Shown here piece by piece: positions 44,071-56,146 of a stretch of 64,000 nucleotides of DNA (positions within the stretch are counted from its first letter, which is position 1; every line of letters begins with the position of its first letter). The position numbers and the translations under genes were made by a program. The notes under the pieces are model-generated. The model was not told the origin of the DNA, did no database searches, and worked only from the letters and a program-made list of their open reading frames with translations. The DNA is from Pochonia chlamydosporia 170. Lineage: Eukaryota; Ascomycota; Sordariomycetes; Hypocreales; Clavicipitaceae. The stretch covers positions 1,488,001 to 1,552,000 of the forward strand of contig NC_035794.1 of assembly GCF_001653235.2 (NCBI RefSeq), in the 5' to 3' direction.

Positions 44071-45572
44071 TCAATCCAGTTTCGCAATCATCTCTTGCTT
44101 CGTCATTGGCGTGAAACTGTCGATGTCGAGTCCTTGTGAGGCCAAGACCGGTTTGATGTGAGCAGGAACAAGCTGTGCGTTTAGGTGTGGTGCAATTGAA
44201 AGCTCTGTGTCAGAAACACGGGTTAGTCACATTTCAGGGAATATGGAGCAAAACTTGAGTCTATGCTCACCGTGGCGTGTAAAGTCGAACAGAGCAGGCA
44301 AGTCTCGGAGCTGACCAGAGCCATGTCTAGAATCGGGCAGTTTGGTGCCTGGGTCCCGCAGTTCGTCAAAGAACGGGTGTACCATGGCGTCAATGGCCGA
44401 TTGTCGCTCGGTTGGCGTGTATTCCAATAAGCGCGCAATCAGATCGATGGCGTTTGCATCCGCCTTCCGGAATACCTTGTTGAATGGGTGGGGTTTGATC
44501 TGAGGAAACTTGTGCTCCATATAATTCGGATTCATGGTGCGAATTTGTTCTCGGGTTGGGGTGCCAAGGACCTTGATAATCTCAACCAATTGATCAATTC
44601 CAGACTCGCCTGGGAACAGGGGCTGGCCGAGCATCAGTTCGGCCATGACACACCCAGTTGACCAGACATCTTATCATTCATGTTAGCAATGGAGTTTGCA
44701 CGAGTTAAATTCTAGGCTGGTTCATCTCACCAATTTTGGTTGTGTAGTTCGTGGCGCCAAAAATTAACTCTGGGGCACGGTAGTATCGTGAGCAAATATA
44801 TGAGACATTTGGCTCATTCTCAACGAGAATCTTGGCGCTACCAAAGTCGCACAATTTAAGGATACCGCTATTGGGGTCGAGCAAAAGATTTTGAGGCTTG
44901 ATGTCACGATGGCATATCCCTTGAGAGTGGATATATGCCAGTGCTCTGAAGAGTTGATACGTATACAGCTTGACCTCCAGGATGGGCATTGTGGTCTTCA
45001 TCTTGTTGAAGAATCGAGAAGCTCGGTATACGGTTTCTGGAACGAACTCCTGGACCAGGTTGAGATATACTTCATCTTTCTTCATGGTTCGTCAGCATGG
45101 GAGTAGAAAATATGAGCCATATTGACAGGAGCACGTACTCTTTCGCCATTGGAGTAATAAAACGCCTTGAGTTGAACGATGTTTGGGTGTCGAACGATGC
45201 GCATGATTTGAAGTTCACGATTCTGTAGAGGGTTAGCGGGGACTTGGCTTTCGCCCCGTCTTTACGGGTGATCCTAACCAACCTTGAATCTCTTGTCTTG
45301 TAAAACCCGCTTGATAGCGGCATCTTCTCCGGATGGGGACAGCTTTGTTTGAAATACAACACCGAACGAGCCGTTGCCTACGATCTTGCATTGCGTATAC
45401 TGCAGGTCTCTAGTCTCTCCTGTAATTCCATCTTGAACCTTCTCGCGGATGACTTCTGTCATACAGATCAGCAACCTTATTTGAAACCATTGCACCCAAC
45501 TTGGGAAAGCGACAAGTAGTACGTACCCCCCATCCTGAGGCTGTTAAATGCATTTGGCCGATGAGACGACAT
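44071..45572 (-). CDS. gsk3: glycogen synthase kinase 3 (CMGC Ser/Thr kinase)
   Basis: Six exons, 45572-45527, 45455-45283, 45222-45139, 45079-44731, 44669-44271 and 44204-44071, give 394 residues, the usual length. Kinase landmarks are the glycine loop [11 protein letters not shown], the VAIK-type lysine in EDAAIKRVL, the catalytic loop [11 protein letters not shown], the DFG of [10 protein letters not shown], the activation-loop Tyr in [20 protein letters not shown], and the CMGC insert region [19 protein letters not shown]. It resembles filamentous-fungal GSK3 closely. GSK3 acts in wall integrity, development and signalling. The acceptor before DVWSTGC is purine-rich but required by the frame. 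The upstream 1.7 kb is pyrimidine-rich on the coding strand, compatible with a long 5' leader. Confidence 0.95.
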
Positions 45573-47584
45573 CCTTGGTGTTATGAAACCAAACCCAACA
45601 ATCTACTGCTACCGAGTATCGACAGCAAATGACCCAGGTTGTGAGGTGGGATGAGGCGAAATCTCAAGCACAACGTATCGGGCCGTGATGGGCAACTTTG
45701 TTGAGTGAAAGCCTAGAGTTGATGGTGCAGAGGGGTAGAAAAGATTGGTCCACGGCCCAAGTGATGGGCATAAAAAACTATCGTCTCGGTTCGTAGAATC
45801 GAGGCGACTGTGGTGTTGGACAGAGAACGCAAAAGTAGTACTCCAAAGTGGCTACCTGTTTCATAAGGGAAGATAACACGAGTTGTCAGTACAAAAGACA
45901 TCCACGTCGCTGTTAAGCAATGAGAGAAACCGAGAAGCAGAAACAAAGAAAACAAAGTGTCAGGAGGTGGGCGAAAAAGAGAAGCAAGCTGGCAGGCTGG
46001 CAGCCTCATGCTAAGACGCAAAGGACAACCGTTGTGAAGCAACAGGGTAAAGTTGATCATTGAACAGAAACATAAAAGTCTTGTGCTGCGCCTCAAGTGC
46101 CTCAGACAATTCAAATGACGCTTGAATGGATTCCGTTCAGCGAGGAAACTTCTAAAGCCAGAGCGGTGCAGCAGCAGACGCTGTAGCCAGACACCAGAAG
46201 GACGCGCATTTGACAATGCTATTTTGGCTTCCCCAAGACCCGGATAGTCCTGGCAAATGCAGCGATATGCATACAGGGAGAAACAATGACATCAGGATAC
46301 TGCAAGAAACCCGCAGTCGGGAGGAAAGGCGATGCAACTACACAAAGGATAGGGAGATTGTATAGGGAATACGGCCGGAGACGGATGCGAGCGGGACGGA
46401 AGTCGAGTGCGATTGACCGTGGCCCAAGTGGTGGGGTTCTGAACGGCGGCTGCAGCTGATTGTTTGAAGATTTGCGACGCACAGCCCTTGACAAAAAGCG
46501 AGGAGCGGATGGCCGGATAGATGTGGAAGAAAGTGTAAACAGACAATTCCTCGATTTCTTTGCCGTCGTAGAGCAGCAACGAAGGAATTGCACAGGAAGA
46601 CCGATGTGAGGGAAAATAAGGCCGCACCGAGACAGGAAGAAGGACGAGAGGGGCGGGCACGAAGGACGGGGGGGAGAGAAAGCAAACAAGACCAAGAAGA
46701 AACCAAAAGAACTCACCAGACTGGGATTCAAACGACGCCGATAATGCTATTCAGTCGAAGAACTGTGCAAGGTTGGACACGGTCGGATTCGAGGGCGAAA
46801 ACGGCGGTCGAGACGTTGTTGGGCTGTTTGGGAGAGAGATGAAGGCGAATGTTTGCGAATGGATGGATGCAAGTGGGAAGTGACGGGCGGAGGGGCAAGG
46901 CACGAACAAGGCGGCGGCCTTTCAGTGTCCAGCGGGAGCGGGAGCTGGACTGGAGCTTGCAAGCTGGAGCTGGGGCTAGACCGGGTGACGGGTGACGAGT
47001 GACGGGTGACGGGCCTGGCGACAAGCGAGCGAGCGAGCGAGTGAGCAAGCAAGCAAGCTGGAGGGGACTGGACTGAGGTCGACTGATCGCGGAGGGAGGG
47101 AGCCGTTGACGACAACCGGTGGACGTAAGAAGGACAAGAGAGAAATAATAGACTTGTGGCAGAACACCAACACGAGGCAATTCACGAGGGCAGAGATATA
47201 TCGTTCGCAACAAACTGGATGAGTTTGACCGGGCCTGGTGGTTTTGACCCAAGACAATGAAGGCGTGAGGTCGGAGGCTGGTAGTCCAAGGACTTGACAG
47301 GAATGCTCAGAGCCAGGATGGGACTCGACTGGACTGGACAGGAGTTGAGTCTGGTGGACTGGGTTGGCTGGGTTGGCTGGGGTCTGGTGGGCTGGACCAG
47401 GCGACTGAAGGAATGGTGCTTGCTTGCACAAGTGACTTCAATGTTGACTTTGCTGGTTCTGGTCGTGTTGCAGGAGGCAGCCGCTGATGGGGGCTGGGCA
47501 CTGGGGTATAGTGAAGTCTGGCCTGGTCTGGTCTGGCTGGTCTTGTTTGGTCCCAGTTGAGCCGGTGAACTTGGAGGGGGCACT

Positions 47585-47605
47585 GGGACTGGGACTGGGA
47601 CTGGG
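47585..47605 (+). repeat. GGGACT tandem repeat, canonical G-quadruplex motif
   Basis: Four GGG runs at 47585, 47591, 47597 and 47603 separated by ACT fit the G3N3 quadruplex consensus. A GATCT/TCTGA repeat follows at about 47660-47683. Confidence 0.8.
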
Positions 47606-48844
47606 ACTGCGTGGTCTGGTGCAGGAAGTTGAGCCGTGCTTTGCTTCTCTGGTCTGATCTGATCTGATCTGGTCAGTTCAATGTCAATTCAGAGTTTGGT
47701 CTGGTCAACTGGTAACTTGGGTTCAAGACCAGGGCCACGACATGGATCAGCAACAGAGGGGTAGGGCTGGCAAACAATCAACTGCGGGAGCTGTTGTTGG
47801 CATTCAAATGTCCAGATCTCACGAACTCAAGTATTGGTTTCTCAGTAACCTGTATGCTGGACTCAATCCGAAGTTCAAGTATCAAGGCTGGTGAATATTG
47901 ATTGTCTTGTTGAGCCTTGTGTCTCGAGCTGAGAGTCGACTGACCTGACTGCTCAAGTGCTTCGTGATGGAAGTTGACAGCGAAAGTCAAGGTACTGGTG
48001 TGTCTGGTCTGATCTGGTTGGTGCGGGGCACAACCTCTGGCACTGAGGTCTCCACTTGCACTCAGGACAGGTCAAGTCAACTTTAGAATCAAGCCGAGCT
48101 GGTACTGTACTTGAGTACTTGATTCAAGTAACTTGGTCCTGGCTTGCTCAGGAGGGTGACTTGAACTGGATGTGGATGTCACAGGTATTGGACCATCAAG
48201 CTGATGCACAAACGGTCAAATGGTGTGTACCACTTGTGTGTGCGACCGGGGTCTTCAAAAGCTTGCCAGCTAGCTGCCAGGGTATTACAGACAGCTTCCT
48301 TTCTCCTGTTGAATGTTGATGTGCGTTCTCGTACTCCGTACTTTCAGGTGCAGTCCAGTACGGAGAACCTTGCCAGAGCTTCAGCTTGAGCGATGTGATG
48401 CCAGGGGCAAAGATATGTCGTCTGTCTTGGGTTTCGTCGCGAGGATCTCGACTATCCTCGGTCAGGGTGCAGTCAAACGTGTGCGTACTATTCCAACTCT
48501 TGTCAAGTCAGTATTGGTTTCATGTTCTCTCTCTCAATGCTGTGATGCTGCCAATGGCTGGCTAGCTGGCCAAGGTCTGGTGCCTTGTGTCTTGTGTCTG
48601 GTGTGTCCAGTCCAATTTCCAATGTCTAACAGCGGATGTGGCGTCGTTTGTCAGAAAGTAAAAAATTCGCTGGCCCCGTGCCATGTCAAAGTCCCTGCCC
48701 CAACCCAGCCTTGAAAAAAAAGCTGGGCCAACAAGTGATCTGCCTCCTGTTGGCGCCAAAGCGGATGCTCATGGGAACATGGCGTCAAGTTAGCTGACTG
48801 GACTGGACCACCGTGTGGAAGAGGGGCAGGCAGTCAGTAGGTCA

Positions 48845-48882
48845 GTCAGTCCGTCAGTCCGTCAGTCCGTCAGTCCGTCAGT
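48845..48882. repeat. 8-bp tandem repeat (GTCAGTCC)n
   Basis: About four and a half perfect copies of GTCAGTCC, preceded by degenerate GTCAGT words from 48831. Simple slippage-type repeat with no obvious function. Confidence 0.85.
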
Positions 48883-51800
48883 GATTTGCTCATGTCCCTG
48901 TTGTTGCTGGCCATGAACATCTTGAGAGAGTGTGGACGGTCATGATCCGTGTAATATTGTACTCCATTCAGAACATCGAATTGCCAATGTGCTGTAGTTC
49001 GCTCTGCCACGGTTTGCAACTTGGACGACGAATTCAACGGCTCCAACAGAACAGGATAAATGGAAAGAAAGGGCAGTCCAGTGGTGATACCAGTAACAAA
49101 TGACAGAGGCAATGCTTGTAGGATTGACACAGGATTTCGTACTATACCTTTGAATGTCCCTTCGATGTCGATGTACGACTAATAACAAATTCAACGTCGG
49201 TGCTCAAGGCTATATCCCCTCCGGTTGTTCGGTGCAGGTCGCAGTACGTAGTATTAGAAGATGCCGCGCCAGACAGCGTTTCCAAACGAGAACAAATGGA
49301 ATTCAAGAACAAAGGTTGAAGAGCAAGTGGCTTCATTATTAAAGGAGTTGCACGGGTTGGCTGACTACGGGCAAAAAAAAATGAGCCACCGGGGGCGCGT
49401 GACAACTTGGAGCATACGAAGTACCAGACAGTAATGTAATCACAAATGGGACGGAGTTCAGTACAGTAAAGTACCTACCTAGGTACGTACGTACGTGGTC
49501 GCAGTCCTGGACTTCCATCTCACAGGAGATGATTCTTGTTGCCTCGTTCCAAACACCTACAATACAACCCGAATATCATCTTTCACCGAGGACAGGGACG
49601 CAGGTGTGGATGTGAGATGGAGACGAACCAGGGTCATACTCGAGTGACGCCTCAACCACAGAAACCTCGACGTACTAAAATGGGGTGGACCCGCAGCGTT
49701 GGGCTTGGAAGTGCTCATGTGCTCAATTTTGAGACTGGCAGCATGGCGCTAATGGCCCGGCAAGCGGAAGTCAAAAGGAGACTTGATGATGCCGGTCTCG
49801 TCATCGCTGGTTCCCTGCAAGATGGCCGGCACACCACGGATGCAACACAGCATCCATCCAGCAGCTACGGAATGACCCTCAAAGTGCTTGGGACCGTCGT
49901 ATCGTTGACTTTGGCGTTTCTGCTTTGAGAACTTCTCAAAATACCCACCCCTGGTGCTGACCATGCTGGTGCTTCCGGTGGTTTTTTTGGACATGTGTCA
50001 CAGGGGTTTTGCAGGTTAGTCCTGGTGAGCGGCCATTACCCCGGCCAGAGGTGGGCTATTTGAACTGGTGATAATACTGATGCATCGAACTTACTGACGA
50101 CGGAGGCCAAAAAGAAGTCGTGTACTTTGCTCCCTCGTGCAAGACCTTTTGTTTGAAAGGACTAGAATGTTATCTGCCTCGTGAGGATCAATTGCCCAAG
50201 GTAACATGCTTGCCAGAAAAGAAAAACACCTCATATTTGGATGTTCTCTCTTACCAGCCCCATCATGCGTCATAGTGGCAAATAACCTGCAGTCTCGTCA
50301 AAAATATGTATTGGAAAGCATGCATATTGTCGCATCCAGGGAGGATTTGTTTGTTTTTGGTCCTTTTTTTTTGTGCGTTCCTGGTCACTGGTTATCGTCT
50401 CCGTCCTGTTGGCCGCCGGTCTCGCGAAGGCGCAGATGTGTGTATCTTGGGTCGTCAATCAACTATTGACCTCTCCCATCCCCTGGTTTGATCCTCTGCC
50501 CCTGTCCCGGCCAGTGCTTTGGTCAGCAGTCCCGCCCAGGTTTCCAAAAATGCCCCGTTGCTCAAGTTTCGTTGCCTTATCACCTGACCCTCGGGCAGGG
50601 CTCCATCACGGCCCAGACCAGCCCATTCTGACGTTGAGATTTCCCAGCTGATCTAATCTCGGATCTGTATCGAAGAGAGGGCCTGAACACGATGCTGCAA
50701 ATGACTTCCTTGGGGCTCTTTGCTGGTTCCAGGGACAACTAGGGAACCTGGCCCGCCGGCTAACACAATGTCTCGACGCCAATGGCATGCTCTGCTCCTG
50801 GCTAAAACCAAGAGAGCGTGGCAATTCAGCTTCAGAGTGGATACTGGGTATGTACTGTACCGAGTACATGGAGGCCGATAAGAGTAAATCACTCGTCCGT
50901 AAATAATAGTCTTCTGTAGCCACATCCGAGAGAACGACAAGGTGTGTTCTGTTGCACGGTGGTACCGACCTTTGGCGCTCCGTGCAGAACATGATCAACA
51001 TGCCGCCGGGTTGGGTGTTTGACCCCCTGTTGGTCTGTCTTGCCCGCATGCCATTTGTAGATTGCCAGTCATGCTCCTCATATCCCGTGATGGGATGCGT
51101 TATGTGAGTGCCTGGCCCAAGGGCTGTGGCCGTTGGTTCTGAAGAAGCCCTTGCCAAAGGAGGGACATGCAGGCAATGAGACACGCCTTTAGGAACGTTC
51201 GCTAGGCAGCTGGATGTAGGGCTTGGTGAAGAATTAGAATTGGGTCTTGCAAACGTGGAAGGGGAAGGCTTGTTCAGCATGGGGCATGCTATCAGATTCA
51301 GTCTCTCCAACGCTCAGTGTGGAATGATCCAAATGCTGCAGATGATGGTCGATTCAACAGAGGGAACAGGACATGGAGTGGCACCAATCCAACATTGAAT
51401 GCCTTCAATGTTTGTTGTTGGCAGTCGTGGGAAGTTGTGCAAGGGACGCTCCTTCCCGTATATGTCTGGTTTGGATCTGTTGAATATCAAGACCTGATGC
51501 TGTCTGGTCCATCGCACCAGTCAACTTCTCTTGCTACTTGACTGCTACTGGCTGACCTCCACACCACATCTCATCCTCTCTCACACCCTACCAGCTTCGG
51601 TTTTGCATCTCTTACGTCTTCGATGCCCTCCTAGCGGCTCTCACTTCACAACTACAAATCATCCTGAGGCAATATACTTCTGAATTGATTGCTTAGGTGT
51701 TCGTACAGCTTCAAGGAGTGTTCCAGCGGAGGAGATCCTCCCATGCTGGACCCCCAGTCATCAAGCAACTTGGTGCCAATCGTTAATCACGCACGCAGGG

Positions 51801-54800
51801 ACTGCTGTTTGGGTAGAAGGCTATCCGCTGGCGAATAAGCCACATGCTCTTGGGCATGATCCTTTTGTCAATGTTTGCTTTCTACGTCCAGCTGCTGCGG
51901 ATGATGGATTGGCATTGGCCACTTGCACCCATCTATCTTTGGGTCACTTCAGGTTACAGGGGGGTCAATCACCAACGCCATTAATCAGAACAAAGATCAA
52001 TTCATTTTTCGATGCTGCCATCCAACAGCGATCTTCTATTTGCGAGAAACGTCCCCCGAACATGAACAATTTCGACGGGATGCATCCCAGCTACCAGGCA
52101 TCGATGCGGGGCGCATGGCTTGCAAGTGGACCTGAGTTCAGACGGAGCTATGCGGCAATGTTGATGAGAGTGTCATCACGGCCGTTCCTGTTCCAGGCGA
52201 GCAGGCGAGACACAGATCAAGCAAAAATCATGGACGGAGCACAATCGAACCCCTCGTACCCTAGCGTACAGATTCTGCATCCACTCGGACAGCTTTGGGG
52301 CATTGCAGGTTGTTGCTGGAGATTGACCAAAACAAGACCACCCATCAACAAATCACCCACACCCAGAGACAAGCCACTTGGAGGTAAAAGCATCCAAGGT
52401 GGAGGATTGACCCCGCGCCCAATTGACTTTGAGAATATCACAGAAACCTACCTCCCTGGGTAATCGAGGTAAGTCGTTTGCATCTCACCTCAAGCTCAAC
52501 GGAACATAAAGTTGACCATGGCTATTATATCCTCGACAAGATTACCTGGAAGCATCGCGTATAAAATGGCAGCTGTTTGAAACCACGTCCTACCTTCGTC
52601 AGAAATCAATTGTTCAGCCACAGAGATGTTGCCCTGCATCGGGGGTGGTACATTTGAAATAGCTCAATGGCAAAGGGCTGCCAAGCATGAAGTACCCTCA
52701 TCTGGTGGGTGCAACGCCCGCTATCTGGCTTTGCAGCCCCTGTTTCCCTGGTCCAGACGAAACTCAGACGTCATGACTGAGCCATTGACTGAGTGGTTTC
52801 TGGAGAATGGAGGGCATGCTGGAAAATATCCTGGAGAAAGACATGGACAGACAATTACTAGGGTCAACACATCACCAGATACTACCAGAAACAGCCGTTC
52901 CACCGCGTGGTGTTTGTTTTCACCTTGGAGCAGCAACCTGCAATCGACTGTGCTTTTACACAGCTTTCTATGGAGTATGTCTCGCCAAGAGGACTGCCGG
53001 CTTGGGCTTTGTTGGGTTGGTGAGCGGCTCTTGCAAAGCTATTTGCGGACCAGAACCACATCTGAAATCTGAGTGGAATGTCTGGAGGTCTCATGACCCT
53101 GCTGGCGGCGCTAAGGGCCGATTTAGGTTCGTCAGCAACAAAAACATTCATGGTACTGGAAATCGCCTCTAACGACTGGCTCATTGTAGCGTCGGAAAAA
53201 GGGATCATTGCACATGGGTTCAATGCTCTGCCTCACAGCTGCCTCTCTCATTCGCCAATCGAGTCATTCATATTCTTCATCAATGGCCTCGATTTGCGAC
53301 ATGGCGCTGAGCTTAGCAACCAACGATGTATTTGTTTCAATCCAAAATTCCAGGTCTGTTTGTGAGCAGGGTCAATCTGGCAGACCATCGGCGCCAGACT
53401 CCCGCAGCCGAGAGGATGTAGTACCGTCCACTGGGATCCTTGCAACCACAAGGATTGGTTCCACATCACTTACGCAGCAAGTGATTCTATTCGTAAGTGC
53501 TGGTCTGGCCACGATTGTGGCTTCAGTAGCTGCATATCTGGTCTGCAGATTGGTTTGGCCTAGTATCCAACACTCAAACGACTTTCGGAAATAATGAGAG
53601 CATCTCCGTTCGTGAGCTCTTGTTCGCCTACAGGTGACTTATATGGCTATAGATTCTCGGCCATGGCGAGCTTCGCCAGAAATGTGTTACAAAAATGCAA
53701 CCCTTTTTGAACAGGGGGAGGGTTCATACTGGACGACTGGAACAGAGAGGCACATGCATCGTCTCTACCCAAGTGGGCATAACATATAGTCACAGAGTGC
53801 AGCTACTTGCACCATGAGCGCTTCGTCCCTCGCCACTCTCACCTTTCGGATAGTACTGCACTGTTTCCTGGTTTGGGTCTACATCATTCCAGAAACCACT
53901 GGTGTGCCGTTCCTTATTGGGCAATGACGAACCAAACTCGTTTATCTTCTCCATCGTTGGAGCCAGGTCAGTCGGGCTCTTGCAGCTGCGGGTTGGGCAA
54001 AGGTTTCGATCAGGCCACTCGTCATGACATCCAGTGGCATTGCCCAAGGCGCGAAGCAAGGATCAGCTTGTGCATGGAGTCCAGCATCTTGCAGGTAGAG
54101 TGTCCTCTGCGTTTCCCTTGGCCATATTTTGTGCGATGCCCTTTGCACCAACCAGCAACTGTCAGGCAGGGAGTCTGTCTGCCAAAAGCCTTCTCTTGGC
54201 GTTCACATGCGGGGTGTAAGAGGCCACTGACGACGCGATTGCACCAACATAACTGTTGTCGATGCTTCACTCAAAAGAGGAAACTGCATAAGACATATGT
54301 ACTGGCGATCTCAATGCAACTTTCTCAGCAAGAAAGCCAATCTAGCCACCGATCATGGTCACCCGTATTGCCCAGCAGGCATGACAAGCTGTAGCATGTC
54401 TGGCATGTCACAAGGCAGTCCTGCACCGAACGACATGCAACAGCTCCTGTTGTTGATCCTTGCCGCAAGAGAAAACAAAGGTAAAGGTGCTGAGTGCTCA
54501 CTATCCGTGTCGCTTGGCCACGATGGACCATGATGTCAGCTGGAAGTGCACTTCACAGGTATCTGACTTGGGCTCACAGCCCCTGCAAATAAGTTGATAC
54601 AAATCCCCAATTTGATGACAGACACAAGAATATGACAATGATCGGGCCGTATCTCGTCTGAAGACATCCGCACTTGGGTTCACGAGAAGAAAATTCAACA
54701 AACTATCCATCAACTCTGGATCGTGCCTCAACAAGTCACTCTGTAGGGTCATTCGAGATGAATTTCTTGGCCATTACAGATTCCCGTTGGGTCAGATATC

Positions 54801-56146
54801 AGCACAATAGGCGTGACAGAGTCCAATGGTTTCCGTTTCATTCATTTAACATGTCACGTCGTACACCGCGGCCGTAGGAGGTTATGAATCGACCTATTGT
54901 TCTTTGAATGTAGATCACCATCATGCAGGAATTTGCAATAGCAATATGCCGGCACCGAATAACTTTGGGCTCCTCAGCACGCACATCCCAACTGGATTCA
55001 GCCTCATCTATCGGAAACTCGAGCTCACCAAAGGGTTTTCTTTTAGACAACCTCAACATGAAACTACACTGATTTGGGGATGCGGTAGTCTGATGGCTTC
55101 AACGACACGGCCAACCATAAAACTTTTCGCGCAAATAATCTCCATTTGGACGTACAGAATCACAACTTTGCCTCGAGTGACACGGCAGGTTTTCCAAAAT
55201 CACGGTGTACCGTTCGGCAAATACCGCATTGTCCAATATCCCAGGCAGCATCATACAAGCGCCACCATCAAGTACGTTTCTTCCCCATAGCAGGTCAAAA
55301 AATGAACTTCTGCCTTCCATGGCCCTATCTTGACAGATTTGGGGGCTAAAAGAGAAACAAGGCGTTGTACAACACCTCATCATGTACAGTGACACCATGC
55401 TCTGAACCCCCTTATCTGTTTATATCTCTCCGTCTCACCCTTGCCATGGTTGGCTGAGCTATTTTTCGGCATGGCTGGTTTTCACCTTGGCTTCAATACT
55501 GCAGATCGGCTCTGGTGTAATGGACACTGTTGCACCTTTGGAGCTTACAGGAGATGACGGCACGTCAAAAGCTCTGGAGCCATGTAAGAAACGGCATTCA
55601 GTGTGGTAGCGAAACATGCATATACCTGCGTGCGAGACATGTTCCGGTCGCCTGGGAGGATAAACTCTTCATCACTCTACATCATGCTCACGCTGGTCGA
55701 CGCCGAACTGGAGGAATAGAACGACTCAGTCCGTGAAAGCATTGTTCGCTCGGCGAAGGATTCCTGCATTCGGCCACCTGCAGCAGCGTGGCTTACGGTC
55801 ATTCCGGGAACCGAAAGTGACGGAGAAAGGCACGAGATGAAGGGTCATTTTTGCATTTGTTGGTTCGGTGCCTTTTTCTTCACTTGCGTGAACCATGCTG
55901 TGAGATCGAAACAGGCATGAGTCAAAGTTGCCAGATGTGGTGCCTAGGATCACTGGCGGATTCGTGTTACACACACGTTCATCTCCTTGCCTCGGCCTGG
56001 TGCGTTCATCGAAAGTCACGACAACGACAAGGAAGGGCGTGCGTGTAAAATTGTTCTTGTTTCCCTATGTGTCCCATGTTCATGACTCCCACAGCCATAA
56101 CAGTAGAGGCTTCCCTGAAAGCCGCACACATGCCGACATTTGAAAT

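Larger units (their letters stand above)
45573..56146. other. 10.5-kb region without recognisable gene
   Basis: Longest gene-free interval of the window, between the gsk3 start and the 6PF2K 3' end. The left 1.7 kb is C/T-rich on the minus strand and gives long proline- and serine-rich frames that look like leader, not protein. From 47,300 to 48,500 the plus strand is full of TGGTC, CTGGT and GACTTGG words. Simple repeats and a G-quadruplex-type motif occur at 46985-47060, 47585-47683 and 48845-48882. Frames up to 234 codons (50606-51310, 51909-52463, 53807-54394) lack motifs, splice structure or codon bias. Large regulatory or long noncoding RNA content is possible but not shown. Confidence 0.5.

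Noticed and set aside
45713..47583. Long proline/serine-rich frames upstream of gsk3 on the minus strand
   Set aside because: All three frames look alike, dominated by C/T-rich codons, which indicates a pyrimidine-rich leader, not selected protein.
50373..50651. Plus-strand frame beginning with a signal-peptide-like stretch (VRSWSLVIVSVLLAAGLAKAQ)
   Set aside because: There is no ATG in frame, and the text after the hydrophobic run is proline-rich without a domain. A T-run precedes it. Judged chance hydrophobicity in noncoding DNA.
51909..52463. 184-codon plus-strand frame
   Set aside because: No domain, no signal peptide and no third-position bias; overlapping frames on the other strand are similar in length.
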